From NCBI RefSeq assembly GCF_004345735.1, contig NZ_SLXL01000002.1:434001-498000 (forward strand): a stretch of 64,000 bases of DNA, read 5' to 3'. Positions 41,404-51,378 of this stretch are shown here, piece by piece; within the stretch, counting starts at the first letter, position 1, and every line of letters begins with the position of its first letter. The notes under the pieces are model-generated. The model was not told the DNA's origin and ran no database searches. It was given only the letters and a program-made list of their open reading frames with translations. This DNA is from Rhodovulum adriaticum (GTDB lineage Bacteria > Pseudomonadota > Alphaproteobacteria > Rhodobacterales > Rhodobacteraceae). Both the position numbers and the translations under genes were made by a program.

Positions 41404-43053
41404 CTAGCCCTCTTCCTTGGCCAGCAGGCGCTTGACCTCGGCCACCATCTCGCCGCGTGCGGCCTCGAACTGGGCGGGCTGGGATTTCCATTCCTCCAGG
41501 CTGGCGCTTTCGGCGATCCTGGCGCCCAGAACCAGATCCTTGATCTGCACCACGCCGCGCGCGGCCTCATCCGTGCCCTGGATGATGGCGATGGGCGAAT
41601 TGCGTTTGTCCGCGTATTTCAACTGGTTGCCGAAATTCTTGGGGTTACCCAGGTAGACCTCGGCCCGGATACCGGCCTGCCGCAATTCGCCCACCATGGC
41701 CTGATATTCGGCCATGCGGTCGCGGTCCATCACGGTGACGATGACCGGGCCTTGCAGGCTGTCGCCTGCCCGCCCCTTGGCCCGCAGCGCGGCCAGCAGA
41801 CGATCCACCCCGATGGAAACCCCTGTCGCGGGCACGGCCTGCCCGGTGAAGCGTTTGACCAGATCGTCGTAACGCCCGCCCCCGGCGACCGAGCCGAACT
41901 GGCGCGGGCGGCCCTTTTCATCAAGGATTTCAAAGGTCAGTTCCGCCTCGAAAACCGGGCCGGTGTAATAACCCAGGCCGCGCACGACGGAGGGATCGAT
42001 CACGATGCGGTCAGGTCCATAACCCTGAGCAGCCAGCAGGTCTGAAATCTGCTCCAACTCATCGACACCAGAGTTTCCGATCTCAGAATCTTTGACGAGA
42101 TCGCGCAGTTGCGATGCTGCCCAAGCACCCAATTCCGCAGCGGAGGAAGATAGCAAATTATCAGCTTCACCCACAAAAGCCATAGGTCCGCCGACGATGC
42201 CTTTTGGCAGATTGTCAAAGTGCTCTTTCAGACCATTCGGCAGGTGCCGCCTGGTGAATTGTCGGGATTTCGCTTGCTCGTTGACTTGGATACCAACCCG
42301 CAGAAAACCCATCACCACGTCGGCCTGCGCCTCCGTCAGCTTCGCCCCCTCGGTGAAATCCCCCGACTCGTCCTTGCGACCCTCGCCCAGCAGGGCCCGC
42401 ACGCCGTCTTCGCCCAGCCGGTCCAGCTTGTCGATGGCGCGCAGGACGATGCCGCGCTCATGCTCGAACTTGTCGGGATCGGCGGGGTCCAGCACGCCCG
42501 CAACCTCCATCACGCCGTTCAGCACCTTGCGGTTATTGACCCGCACGATGTAGTCGCCCTTGTCGATGCCCACCGCTTCCAGCGCATCCGACAGCATCGC
42601 GCAGATTTCCGCATCCGCCGCGACCGAGGCCGCCCCCACCGTATCCGCATCGCATTGATAGAACTGGCGGAACCGGCCAGGCCCCGGTTTTTCATTGCGC
42701 CAGACCGGCCCCATCGCGTAGCGGCGATAGGGGGTCGGCAGATCGTTGCGGAACTGGGCGGCAACGCGGGCCAGCGGCGCGGTCAGGTCATAGCGCAGGG
42801 CCAGCCAGTCGCCGTCATCCTCTTGCCAGGCGAAAACGCCGGCATTGGGGCGGTCCACGTCGGGCAGGTATTTGCCCAGCGCATCCAGCGTTTCCACGGC
42901 GGAACTTTCCAGCGGATCGAAGCCGTAGCGATGATAAACCTCGGCGATCTTGTCCAGCATCGCCTTGCGTTCGGTCACGTCCGCGCCGAAATAGTCGCGA
43001 AAGCCCTTGGGCGTCTCGGCCTTGGGGCGCCGGGGTTTCTTGGGTTTGGCCAT
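41404..43053 (-). CDS. hisS: Histidyl-tRNA synthetase (HisS), with a compositionally foreign central segment
   Basis: The 549-residue class II synthetase has motif 2 ([21 protein letters not shown]), the histidine motifs [15 protein letters not shown] and [10 protein letters not shown], motif 3 ([13 protein letters not shown]) and a C-terminal anticodon-binding domain. It charges tRNA-His. Between about residues 240 and 347 (42010-42340) the DNA falls to about 52% GC, against about 75% just outside, with codons such as TTG, CTA, TCT and GGT that are rare in the rest of the gene. The frame is intact. The protein is longer than the roughly 500 residues I expect for related HisRS. This looks like a recombined or inserted module. 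Confidence 0.92.
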   Translation of the reverse strand: MAKPKKPRRPKAETPKGFRDYFGADVTERKAMLDKIAEVYHRYGFDPLESSAVETLDALGKYLPDVDRPNAGVFAWQEDDGDWLALRYDLTAPLARVAAQFRNDLPTPYRRYAMGPVWRNEKPGPGRFRQFYQCDADTVGAASVAADAEICAMLSDALEAVGIDKGDYIVRVNNRKVLNGVMEVAGVLDPADPDKFEHERGIVLRAIDKLDRLGEDGVRALLGEGRKDESGDFTEGAKLTEAQADVVMGFLRVGIQVNEQAKSRQFTRRHLPNGLKEHFDNLPKGIVGGPMAFVGEADNLLSSSAAELGAWAASQLRDLVKDSEIGNSGVDELEQISDLLAAQGYGPDRIVIDPSVVRGLGYYTGPVFEAELTFEILDEKGRPRQFGSVAGGGRYDDLVKRFTGQAVPATGVSIGVDRLLAALRAKGRAGDSLQGPVIVTVMDRDRMAEYQAMVGELRQAGIRAEVYLGNPKNFGNQLKYADKRNSPIAIIQGTDEAARGVVQIKDLVLGARIAESASLEEWKSQPAQFEAARGEMVAEVKRLLAKEEG

Positions 43054-43142
43054 TGCTGTCTATCCGCTGGTGCCGGGTTCGCGCGGGGCATAGCGGATGG
43101 GGGCCTAAGGGGCAAGGTGGCGCAGGGAAACGGAAGGGACGG

Positions 43143-43346
43143 ATGGACCAGACAACGCAATTGCAAGAACGGATCGCGCACCTGACCCGCGCGGTCGAGG
43201 AACTGTCCGAGGTGGTCGCCCGCCAGCAGGGCGAGATCGACCGCCTGACCCGGCGGGTGGCCCTGTTGATGGAGCGCGAGGCCGAACGCGAATACGAAAC
43301 CGGCGGGGCCGTGCCCCTGGCCGACCAGAAACCGCCGCACTGGTAA
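43143..43346 (+). CDS. slyX: SlyX family protein
   Basis: The 67-residue protein is a single coiled coil (QERIAHLTRAVEELSEVVARQQGEIDRLTRRVALLMERE) with the SlyX C-terminus ending KPPHW, a hallmark of the family. Its role is unknown. GGAAGGG precedes the ATG. It is divergent from hisS and converges on the sulfotransferase gene. Confidence 0.8.
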   Translation: MDQTTQLQERIAHLTRAVEELSEVVARQQGEIDRLTRRVALLMEREAEREYETGGAVPLADQKPPHW

Positions 43347-43386
43347 CGCCCCACCCCGGCGGCCGTGCCCGTGGCACCGGCGGGCC

Positions 43387-43409
43387 GGGGTATTTTGACC
43401 AAGAAGAAG
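43387..43409 (+). repeat. Dispersed 3'-end motif TATTTTGACCAAGAAGAAG, copy 1
   Basis: In the gap between the converging slyX and sulfotransferase genes, a GC-rich imperfect hairpin (CCCCGG ... GTGCC-CGT-GGCAC ... CCGGGG, 43353-43390) is followed by TATTTTGACCAAGAAGAAG. An almost identical sequence lies on the other strand at 61746-61767, also in a convergent gap. The hairpin plus T run resembles a terminator for slyX. Confidence 0.6.
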
Positions 43410-43415
43410 CCCCGC

Positions 43416-44090
43416 TCAGCGCCTTGATCGCGGCCGCAGATGTGCCCAGGCCCGCTTGGCCCAGGCAAGCGGCGGCGGCAGGCGGCGCCCGCGCGACCGC
43501 CCGGTATCGCCCCAATCGGCCGGGTTCAGCCCATAGGCGGGCAGCGCGGCCACCAGCTTTTCCACCGGGTCGCGGTCGAGGTCGAACTCGATCAACTGAT
43601 CCGGGCGGTCGGCCATTTCAGAGCGCAGCGCGGCGATCTGCGTGTCCCAATCCGCGCGCCATTTCGCGACCAGGGCGTCCTGATCGGGCAGGTTCAGCGC
43701 CGCCATCGCGCGGCGGGCAAACTCGCCATGCCCGTGGCGCAGGCGCGAGGCGATCCAGGCCTCGCGGTCGCGCAGGTTCAGCAGCAGGATCGTGCCGGGA
43801 TAATCGCGCAGGATCTGGCGAAAGGCGGTGTTGCCCTCGAAATACTCGGTCGGGGTGACGTGGATCAGGTCGGAGTAGAAGGTATACCCCTCTATCCCCG
43901 CCAGGGCGGGGCGCCCGGCCGCCAGGTTATCGCGGAGGATGCGTGCGGCAGTTTGCGATTTACGGAACGGGGGGCGGTGCTTGTGGTGCAGCGCCTTGTG
44001 ACCCGCACCCTCGAACAGGCGGGCCAGGCTGCGGGTACCGCATTTGTTGAACCCCACCTGAACGACGCGGGGCAAGGGCACGGAGGGCAT
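43416..44090 (-). CDS. Sulfotransferase family protein
   Basis: The 224-residue protein has the PAPS-binding loop QVGFNKCGTRSLARLF at about residues 11-26 and the second nucleotide segment LLLNLRDREAWIASRLRHG near residue 100, both diagnostic of sulfotransferases. It would transfer sulfuryl groups from PAPS to a carbohydrate or other acceptor; the acceptor is unknown. It is shorter than most family members. Its ATG overlaps the dnaE stop (TGATG), an unusual partnership. Confidence 0.75.
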   Translation of the reverse strand: MPSVPLPRVVQVGFNKCGTRSLARLFEGAGHKALHHKHRPPFRKSQTAARILRDNLAAGRPALAGIEGYTFYSDLIHVTPTEYFEGNTAFRQILRDYPGTILLLNLRDREAWIASRLRHGHGEFARRAMAALNLPDQDALVAKWRADWDTQIAALRSEMADRPDQLIEFDLDRDPVEKLVAALPAYGLNPADWGDTGRSRGRRLPPPLAWAKRAWAHLRPRSRR

Positions 44091-47000
44091 CAGAGATCCT
44101 CCACCAGGGCCACGCCGGGCAGCGACTTGATCGCGCCCTTGATCTGGGGCGTGACGGGGTAGCTGTCGGGCAAGGCCATCTCGACCTCTCCGGGCAGGTC
44201 GGGGGCCATCAGGCAGAACTGCACCGGGCCGCGCCCGCGGATGCCGCTTTCGCCCCTGGCGCGGTCCAGCACCTGGGCCACCGACTGCACAGCGCCCGGT
44301 TCCTCGACAAAGATCTTCAGCCCCGCGCTGCCCGCATCGGCCACCGCGCCGTCGATCGGCTGCACCGCGCGGGCCAGCAGTTTCAACTGGTCGTTTTCCA
44401 GCGTCGCCTCGACCGTCAGCACCACGTTCATGCCCGCCTCAAGGTGGTCGCGCGCCCCATCCAGCACGTCAGAGAACAGCGTCACCTCGTAAAGCCCCGT
44501 CGGGTCGGACAGTTGCGCAAAGGCAAAGCGGTTGCCCTTGGCCGATTTGCGTTCCTGTCGGCCCGCAACCGCGCCCGCCATCTTGGCCACCTTGGGGCCG
44601 GATTTGGCGGCCTCTTCGACCTCGGCCTTGGTCATGACCTTTTTCCGTTTCAGCGCGGCCATGTAATCGTCCAGCGGGTGCCCGGAAAGGTAGAAACCGA
44701 TGGCCTTTTGCTCTTCGGCCAGCTTTTCATTCGGCAGCCAGTCTGCCACGGGCGACAGCCGCGGTTCGGGCAGGTCGTCGCCGGCCTCGCCGAACAGCGA
44801 CACCTGGGCCGAGGCGCGCTGATCGTGGATCGCGGCGGAATAGGCGACCAGCGGATCCAGGCTGTCCAGCACCCGGCGGCGGTTCGGCTCCAGCTGATCG
44901 AAGGCACCGGCGCGGGCCAGCATTTCCAGCGGACGCTTGCCGATGCGTTTCAGGTCCACCCGGCGGGCGAAATCGAACAGCGTGGCAAAGGGCTTGTCGC
45001 CCCGGCCCGTCACGATCAGGCCCATCGCGTCCACGCCCACATTCTTGAGCGCGCCCAAACCATAGACCAGCTTGCCCTCGGTGACATCGAAGGTCGCCTG
45101 GCTGCGGTTCACGCAGGGCGGCACGATCTCGATCTGCAGGCCGCGGCGGACTTCTTCGGCATAGACGGCCAGCTTGTCGGTCAGGTGAATATCGCAGTTC
45201 ATCACCCCGGCCATGAATTCCACCGGGTGGTTGGCCTTCAGCCAGGCGGTCTGATAGCTGACCACCGCATAGGCGGCGGCGTGGGACTTGTTGAAGCCGT
45301 AATTGGCGAATTTTTCCAGCAGGTCGAAGACCTCGGTCGCCTTTTTCGCATCGACCCCGTTCTTTTTCGCGCCCTCGATGAATTTCGGGCGCTCGGCGTC
45401 CATCGCCTCTTTGATCTTCTTGCCCATGGCGCGGCGCAACAGGTCGGCGCCGCCCAGGGAATAGCCTGCCATCACCTGCGCGATCTGCATCACCTGTTCC
45501 TGGTAGACGATGATGCCCTGGGTTTCGGCCAGGATATGGTCGATCGTGGGGTGGATTGATTCCAGCGGCTTCAGCCCGTGCTTGACCTCGCAATAGGTGG
45601 GAATGTTTTCCATCGGGCCGGGACGGTAAAGGGCGACCAGCGCGACGATATCCTCGATGCAGGTGGGCTTCATCCGGCGCAGGGCGTCCATCATGCCCGA
45701 GCTTTCCACCTGGAACACCGCCACGGTTTTCGCGCTGGCATACAGGCGATAGGTCTTTTCGTCTTCCAGCGGGATCTGGCCGATATCGTTTTCCGCCCCT
45801 TCGGCGGGGTCGTAGATCCGGCTGCCGTCCGCAGCCTCGTGCAATTGGCGCCCGCCCTTGCGGATCAGGTCGATGGCGTTCTGGATCACCGTCAGGGTTT
45901 TCAGGCCCAGAAAGTCGAATTTCACCAGACCGGCCTGTTCCACCCATTTCATGTTGAACTGGGTGGCGGGCATATCGGACCGGGGATCCTGATACAGCGG
46001 CACCAGCTCGTCCAGCGGGCGGTCGCCGATCACCACCCCGGCGGCGTGGGTAGAGGCGTTTCTGAGCAGCCCCTCGACCTGCTGGCCGTAGGTCAGCAAA
46101 CGGTCCACGACCTCTTCGGTCCGGGCAGCGTCGCGCAGGCGGGGTTCCTCGGCCAGGGCCTTTTCGATGGAGACCGGCTTGACCCCCTCAACCGGGATCA
46201 GTTTCGACAGCTTGTCCACCTGCCCATAGGGCATTTGCAGCACGCGCCCCACGTCGCGCACCGCCGCCTTGGACAACAGCGCGCCAAAGGTGATGATCTG
46301 CGCCACCTTTTCGCGCCCATACTTGCGCTGGACGTATTCGATCACCTCTTCGCGCCGGTCCATGCAAAAATCGATGTCGAAGTCTGGCATGCTGACCCGC
46401 TCGGGGTTCAGAAAGCGTTCGAACAGCAGCGAGTAGCGCAGGGGATCAAGGTCGGTAATCGTCAGCGCATAGGCCACCAAGCTGCCCGCGCCCGACCCCC
46501 GCCCGGGCCCGACCGGGATGTCGTGTTCCTTGGCCCATTTGATGAAGTCGGCAACGATCAGAAAGTAGCCGGGAAAGCCCATCGATTCGATGATGCCCAG
46601 TTCGAAATCCAGCCGCTTTTCATACTCTTCCACCGGCGCGGCATGGGGGATCACGGCCAGCCGGGCGGCCAGCCCCTCGCGCGCCTGGCGGCGCAATTCC
46701 TCGACCTCGTCATCGGCGAAACGGGGCAGGATCGGTTTACGCTTTTCCGATTTGATCGCACAGCGCCGGGCGATTTCCACGGTGTTTTCCAGCGCCTCGG
46801 GCAGGTCGGCAAAGAGGGCCGCCATTTCCTCGGGCGTCTTGAAATAGTGCTGCGGCGTCAGGCGTCGGCGCGGATCGGCCTGATCCACATAGGCGCCATC
46901 GGCGATACAGATCAGGGCGTCATGGGCCTCGTACATGTCGGATTTGGGGAAGTAGACATCGTTCGTGGCCACCAGCGGCAGGTCCATCGCATAGGCCATT

Positions 47001-47590
47001 TCCACATGGCCCCGCTCGGTCGCCTGTTCGGCCGCGGTCAGTTGTCCGCCCTCGCCCGGATGGCGCTGCAACTCGACATACAGGCGGTTTGGAAAGGCCG
47101 CCGCCAGCCGGGTCATCAGCGCCTGGGCCTTGGGGCGCTGCCCGGCCTGCAGGAACTGGCCCACGGGCCCCTCTGGCCCGCCGGTCAGGCAGATCAACCC
47201 GGCGCTGTGGCCCTCCAGCTCCTCCACCGTGACCTGGGGCAATTGCCCGGCCTTTCCCAGGTACAGGCAGGAATTCAGCTTCATCAGATTGCCGTAACCT
47301 GCCTCGTCCTGGGCCAGCAGAACCACCGGCGCGGGCGGGCGCGGGCGTTCCCCCGGGGCCGCCGGATCATGGGCCAGATCGACCTGGCAGCCCACGATCG
47401 GCTGGATGCCGGCACCGCTGGCCATAACCGAAAACTCCAACGCGCAGAACATGTTGTTGGTATCGGTCACGGCCACGGCGGGCATGCCCGCGGCGCGGCA
47501 AAGATCGGGCAGCGCCTTGACCCGCACCGCCCCTTCGAGCAGCGAATATTCGGTGTGGACGCGCAGGTGGATGAATCGGGGATCGGCCAT
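44090..47590 (-). CDS. dnaE: DNA polymerase III alpha subunit (DnaE)
   Basis: The 1,166-residue replicative polymerase starts with a PHP domain (FIHLRVHTEYSLLEGAVRV at residues 6-24), then the polymerase core with the catalytic aspartates in PDFDIDFCMDRREEVIEYV at about residue 400, the tandem helix-hairpin-helix region, and an OB-fold (KMAGAVAGRQERKSAKGNRFAFAQLSD). Length is normal for DnaE1 rather than the ImuC/DnaE2 paralogue. It synthesises the chromosome within the Pol III holoenzyme. The next gene upstream on the other strand is the BMP transporter ATPase. Confidence 0.95.
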   Translation of the reverse strand: MADPRFIHLRVHTEYSLLEGAVRVKALPDLCRAAGMPAVAVTDTNNMFCALEFSVMASGAGIQPIVGCQVDLAHDPAAPGERPRPPAPVVLLAQDEAGYGNLMKLNSCLYLGKAGQLPQVTVEELEGHSAGLICLTGGPEGPVGQFLQAGQRPKAQALMTRLAAAFPNRLYVELQRHPGEGGQLTAAEQATERGHVEMAYAMDLPLVATNDVYFPKSDMYEAHDALICIADGAYVDQADPRRRLTPQHYFKTPEEMAALFADLPEALENTVEIARRCAIKSEKRKPILPRFADDEVEELRRQAREGLAARLAVIPHAAPVEEYEKRLDFELGIIESMGFPGYFLIVADFIKWAKEHDIPVGPGRGSGAGSLVAYALTITDLDPLRYSLLFERFLNPERVSMPDFDIDFCMDRREEVIEYVQRKYGREKVAQIITFGALLSKAAVRDVGRVLQMPYGQVDKLSKLIPVEGVKPVSIEKALAEEPRLRDAARTEEVVDRLLTYGQQVEGLLRNASTHAAGVVIGDRPLDELVPLYQDPRSDMPATQFNMKWVEQAGLVKFDFLGLKTLTVIQNAIDLIRKGGRQLHEAADGSRIYDPAEGAENDIGQIPLEDEKTYRLYASAKTVAVFQVESSGMMDALRRMKPTCIEDIVALVALYRPGPMENIPTYCEVKHGLKPLESIHPTIDHILAETQGIIVYQEQVMQIAQVMAGYSLGGADLLRRAMGKKIKEAMDAERPKFIEGAKKNGVDAKKATEVFDLLEKFANYGFNKSHAAAYAVVSYQTAWLKANHPVEFMAGVMNCDIHLTDKLAVYAEEVRRGLQIEIVPPCVNRSQATFDVTEGKLVYGLGALKNVGVDAMGLIVTGRGDKPFATLFDFARRVDLKRIGKRPLEMLARAGAFDQLEPNRRRVLDSLDPLVAYSAAIHDQRASAQVSLFGEAGDDLPEPRLSPVADWLPNEKLAEEQKAIGFYLSGHPLDDYMAALKRKKVMTKAEVEEAAKSGPKVAKMAGAVAGRQERKSAKGNRFAFAQLSDPTGLYEVTLFSDVLDGARDHLEAGMNVVLTVEATLENDQLKLLARAVQPIDGAVADAGSAGLKIFVEEPGAVQSVAQVLDRARGESGIRGRGPVQFCLMAPDLPGEVEMALPDSYPVTPQIKGAIKSLPGVALVEDL

Positions 47591-47770
47591 GGCGCCACGC
47601 TATCCCAGCCGCGCGGCGATGGGAACGTCCCCCGCCCCTGCCCGGGAAACGGGCATTTGCCACGAAACCGGCCCCAGCCGCCCCGCACAGCCCCGTATCG
47701 CCCTTGCGGTGGGCGCGGGGCACGGGATAGTAAGCGGAAAATCCTGACACGGCTGGGGGACGGGCGCCGG

Positions 47771-49291
47771 GTGACAGCGTTATTGAAGGTCCAGGGGCTG
47801 ACCAAGGCCTATCCCGGCGTGGTCGCCAACGACGATGTCAGCTTCGAGATCGCCGAGGGCGAGGTGCACGCCCTGCTGGGCGAAAACGGCGCCGGCAAAT
47901 CGACACTGGTCAAGATGATCTATGGTCTGGTGACGCCGGATGCGGGGCACATGACCCTGCGCGGCGCCCCCTATGCGCCGGCCGAACCGCGCGCGGCCCG
48001 CGCGGCGGGCGTGGCCATGGTGTTCCAGCATTTCAGCCTGTTCGACGCGCTCAGCGTGGCCGAAAACATCGCCCTGGGGATGGAAAATCCGCCCCCCCTG
48101 CGGCAACTGGCCCAGCAGATCCGCAGCGTCAGCGAAACCTACGGCCTGCCGCTGGCGCCCGACCGGCTGGTGGGCGATCTGTCCGCCGGGGAACGCCAGC
48201 GGGTCGAAATCCTGCGCTGCCTGTTGCAGGATCCCCGCCTGCTGATCATGGACGAACCGACCAGCGTTCTGACCCCGCAAGAGGTCCAGATCCTGTTCGC
48301 AACCCTGCGCAAGCTAGCCGCCGAGGGCACCGCCATCTTGTACATTTCGCACAAGCTGGAGGAAATCCGAACGCTGTGCGACCGGGCCACGATCCTGCGC
48401 CGCGGGCGCGTGGTGGACAGTTGCAACCCCCGCGAAAAGACCGCTGCCGAACTGGCCGAAATGATGGTCGGCACCCGGCTGGCCACGCCGCAGCGCACGG
48501 ATCGGCCCGCGGGCGACGTGGTGCTGCAGGTCACGTCGCTGGATCGCCCCTCGCCAAATCCCTTTGGCACCTCGTTGCGCAACATCTCGTTCAGCCTGCG
48601 CGCGGGCGAGGTTCTGGGTATCGGCGGCGTGGCGGGAAACGGACAGGACGAATTGCTGGCCGCCCTGTCGGGCGAGGCCCCGGCGCGCAGCGATGCGGTG
48701 CTGCTAAAGGGGCAGCCCATCGGCGCGCTTGGCCCCAGCCAGCGCCGTCGCATCGCCGTGCTGGCCGCCCCAGAGGAACGGCTGGGCCACGCCGCCGCCC
48801 CGGACATGAGCCTGACGGAAAACGCCCTGCTGACCGCCGCCATCCGCGAGGGGCTGGCCGCGCGCGGATTCCTGAAATGGCCGGCGGCGCGCGCCTTTGC
48901 CGAACGGGTGATCGAAACCTTTGACGTGCGCACCCCCGGGCCGGGCAATGCGGCGCGTTCGCTGTCGGGCGGAAACTTGCAGAAATTCGTCATTGGCCGC
49001 GAGGTTCTGCAACGCCCCGAGGTGCTGGTCGTGAACCAGCCGACCTGGGGCGTCGATGCCTCGGCTGCGGCGGCGATCCGGCAGGCGCTGCTGGACCTTA
49101 CGGCCGAGGGGACCGCCGTGATCGTCATCAGCCAGGACCTGGACGAGTTGATGGAAATCTCTGACCGTTTCGCCGCGCTGAACGAGGGTCGGCTGTCGCC
49201 CCCCCGCCCCACCGCCGGCCTGACGCTGGAGGAAATCGGGCTGATGATGGGCGGCGCCCATGATATGGAGGTGGCCGATGTGGACCGCTGA
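47771..49291 (+). CDS. BMP-family (nucleoside-type) ABC transporter ATPase
   Basis: The 506-residue protein has two ABC domains of the ribose/YufO type. The first has GENGAGKSTLVKM, LSAGERQRVEIL and LLIMDEPTSVL. The second is degenerate: GVAGNGQDELLAAL for Walker A and LSGGNLQKFVIGREV for the signature, with LVVNQPTWGVD for Walker B. The pattern matches guanosine/purine nucleoside importers that use BmpA-type binding proteins. The start is GTG 47771, as no in-frame ATG lies near the conserved N-terminus; the longer frame to 45578 is antisense to dnaE. It is the first of four genes. Confidence 0.88.
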   Translation: MTALLKVQGLTKAYPGVVANDDVSFEIAEGEVHALLGENGAGKSTLVKMIYGLVTPDAGHMTLRGAPYAPAEPRAARAAGVAMVFQHFSLFDALSVAENIALGMENPPPLRQLAQQIRSVSETYGLPLAPDRLVGDLSAGERQRVEILRCLLQDPRLLIMDEPTSVLTPQEVQILFATLRKLAAEGTAILYISHKLEEIRTLCDRATILRRGRVVDSCNPREKTAAELAEMMVGTRLATPQRTDRPAGDVVLQVTSLDRPSPNPFGTSLRNISFSLRAGEVLGIGGVAGNGQDELLAALSGEAPARSDAVLLKGQPIGALGPSQRRRIAVLAAPEERLGHAAAPDMSLTENALLTAAIREGLAARGFLKWPAARAFAERVIETFDVRTPGPGNAARSLSGGNLQKFVIGREVLQRPEVLVVNQPTWGVDASAAAAIRQALLDLTAEGTAVIVISQDLDELMEISDRFAALNEGRLSPPRPTAGLTLEEIGLMMGGAHDMEVADVDR

Positions 49292-49312
49292 GCATCCCAT
49301 GGGGGCCGCGCG

Positions 49313-50398
49313 ATGATCCGGCTGGAAAAACGCCCCGCCCCCTCGCGCGCCTGGGGGGTGGCCGCACCGCTGCTGGCGGTGACGCTGACCATGGCCGCCG
49401 GCGCAGGGCTGTTCGCGCTGCTGGGTACCGACCCGCTGGCGGCGATCCGGACGATATTCTGGGATCCGCTCTTTAACGAACAGTTCGCCAGCTATTCGCG
49501 CCCGCAATTGCTGGTCAAGGCCGGGCCGCTGATCCTGATCGCCATCGGGCTGTCGCTGGGCTTTCGCGCGGGGGTCTGGAACATCGGCGCCGAAGGCCAG
49601 TACATCATGGGGGCCGTCGCCGGGGCGGGCGTCGCGCTGGCCTTTTACCCGCTGGAGGCCTGGTTCATCTTTCCGCTGATGGTCATCGCGGGGGGCTTGG
49701 GCGGTTGGGCCTGGGCCATGATCCCGGCGATCCTGAAGACACGCTTTCGCACCAATGAAATCCTGGTCTCGCTGCTGCTGGTCTATGTGGCCGAACAGGT
49801 GCTGGCCTCTATGTCGCTGGGTCTGATGCGCAACCCCGAGGGCGGCGGCTTTCCGGGCAGCCGGAACCTGCAACAATACCCCGCCGCCGCGAACCCCGAG
49901 CGGATCGCGGGCACCGGCATGCATTGGGGTGTGGTCACGGCGCTGATCGCGGTGATCGCGACCTATGTGCTGCTGCACCGGCACATGCTGGGCTTTCAGA
50001 TCCGCCTGGCGGGCCAGAGCCCCCGCGCGGCGCGCTTTGCCGGGGTTGATCCGAACCGGCTGGTGGTGATCTGTCTGGGCACCTCGGGGGCGCTGGCCGG
50101 GCTGGCGGGCCTGTTCGAGGTGGCCGGCCCCGCGGGCCAGGTCAGCATCGATTTCAACGTAGGCTATGGCTTTACCGCGATCATCGTGGCCTTCCTGGGG
50201 CGGCTGCACCCGGTGGGCATCCTGCTGGCGGGGCTGTTGATGGCGCTGACCTATATCGGCGGCGAACTTGCACAATTCATGCTTGGGCTACCGGCCGCCG
50301 CGATCCAAGCCTTTCAAGGCATGTTGCTTTTCTTCCTGCTAGGGGTCGATGTGTTGTCGAATTTCCGCATTCGCCTGGGTCGGCGGGAGGTCGCCTGA
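49313..50398 (+). CDS. BMP-family ABC transporter permease 1 (YufP-like)
   Basis: The 361-residue membrane protein has the branched-chain/ribose permease fold: LGFRAGVWNIGAEGQYIMGAVAGAGVAL at about residue 82, FRTNEILVSLLLVYVAEQVL, and SPRAARFAGVDPNRLVVICLGTSGALAGLAGLFEVAG as coupling loop. It forms half of the nucleoside-type channel with the next gene product. It is encoded 21 bases after the ATPase and overlaps permease 2 by one base (TGATG). Confidence 0.88.
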   Translation: MIRLEKRPAPSRAWGVAAPLLAVTLTMAAGAGLFALLGTDPLAAIRTIFWDPLFNEQFASYSRPQLLVKAGPLILIAIGLSLGFRAGVWNIGAEGQYIMGAVAGAGVALAFYPLEAWFIFPLMVIAGGLGGWAWAMIPAILKTRFRTNEILVSLLLVYVAEQVLASMSLGLMRNPEGGGFPGSRNLQQYPAAANPERIAGTGMHWGVVTALIAVIATYVLLHRHMLGFQIRLAGQSPRAARFAGVDPNRLVVICLGTSGALAGLAGLFEVAGPAGQVSIDFNVGYGFTAIIVAFLGRLHPVGILLAGLLMALTYIGGELAQFMLGLPAAAIQAFQGMLLFFLLGVDVLSNFRIRLGRREVA

Positions 50399-51330
50399 TG
50401 GACCTGTCCGCGATCAACCCGGTTGTCCTGACCGCCTCGCTGATGGTGGCGGCAACCCCGATCCTGCTGGCCGCCCTGGGCGAGTTGGTGGTGGAAAAAT
50501 CCGGCGTCCTGAACCTGGGCGTCGAGGGGATGATGATTACCGGGGCGATCTGCGGCTTTGCCACGGCGGTCGAAACCGGCAGCCCGACGCTGGGCTTTCT
50601 GGCGGCGATGGCGGGCGGGGCGGCGCTGTCCATGGTCTTTGGCGTGCTGACGCAATTCCTGATGTCCAACCAGGTCGCCACCGGGCTGGCGCTGACGCTG
50701 TTCGGGCTGGGCCTGTCAGCACTGCTGGGCCAGGGTTATGTCGGCGTCAAACCGCCCGCGACCGACCGGCTGGACCTGGGGCCGCTGGCCGATATCCCGG
50801 TCCTGGGGCGCATCCTGTTTTCGCATGACCTGGTGGTCTATGTCAGCCTTGCGCTGGTGGCGGGGATCTGGGCAGTGCTGCGTTTCACGCGGGCCGGGCT
50901 GATCCTGCGCGCCGTGGGGGAAAACCACGACGCGGCGCATGCCCTAGGGTACAAGGTCGTGCGCATCCGCCTGATGGCGATTGCATTCGGCGGCGCGATG
51001 GCGGGTCTGGGTGGCGCCTATCTCAGCCTGGTGCGGGTGCCGCAATGGACCGAGGGCATGACCGCGGGGGCGGGCTGGATCGCGCTGGCGATCGTGGTCT
51101 TTGCCTCGTGGCGGGCGGGCCGTGTGCTGCTGGGTGCCTATCTGTTCGGCGGGGTGGTCGTACTGCAACTGAACCTGCAGGCCGCCGGCGTGGCCGTGCC
51201 GGTCGAACTCTTGTCCGCCTCGCCCTATCTTGTCACCATCCTGGTGCTGGTCGTCATGTCGGCCGATCGCGGGCGCGCGGCGCTGAACGCGCCAGCCTGC
51301 CTTGGCCGGGTTTTCCATGCCTCGTCGTGA
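50398..51330 (+). CDS. BMP-family ABC transporter permease 2 (YufQ-like)
   Basis: The 310-residue permease begins with PILLAALGELVVEKSGVLNLGVEGMMITGAICGFA, the conserved second-permease motif of this family, and carries the coupling loop VGENHDAAHALGYKVVRIRLMAIAFGGAMAGLGGAYLS. It pairs with permease 1. The last residues beyond the final helix vary between relatives. A small hairpin and the bmpA gene follow. Confidence 0.88.
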   Translation: MDLSAINPVVLTASLMVAATPILLAALGELVVEKSGVLNLGVEGMMITGAICGFATAVETGSPTLGFLAAMAGGAALSMVFGVLTQFLMSNQVATGLALTLFGLGLSALLGQGYVGVKPPATDRLDLGPLADIPVLGRILFSHDLVVYVSLALVAGIWAVLRFTRAGLILRAVGENHDAAHALGYKVVRIRLMAIAFGGAMAGLGGAYLSLVRVPQWTEGMTAGAGWIALAIVVFASWRAGRVLLGAYLFGGVVVLQLNLQAAGVAVPVELLSASPYLVTILVLVVMSADRGRAALNAPACLGRVFHASS

Positions 51331-51343
51331 GGCGCTGCCAACC

Positions 51344-51359
51344 GGGGGCAATGGCCCCC
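51344..51359 (+). repeat. 6-bp hairpin before bmpA
   Basis: GGGGGC and GCCCCC pair around AATG in the 48-base gap before the binding-protein gene. It has no T run and may act as an RNA-processing or stability element. Confidence 0.4.
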
Positions 51360-51378
51360 ATCAACAGGGGATAGAACC

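Noticed and set aside
45578-47770. Long in-frame extension of the BMP ATPase upstream of 47771
   Set aside because: This part is antisense to dnaE and has no ABC family content; the conserved protein starts at GTG 47771.
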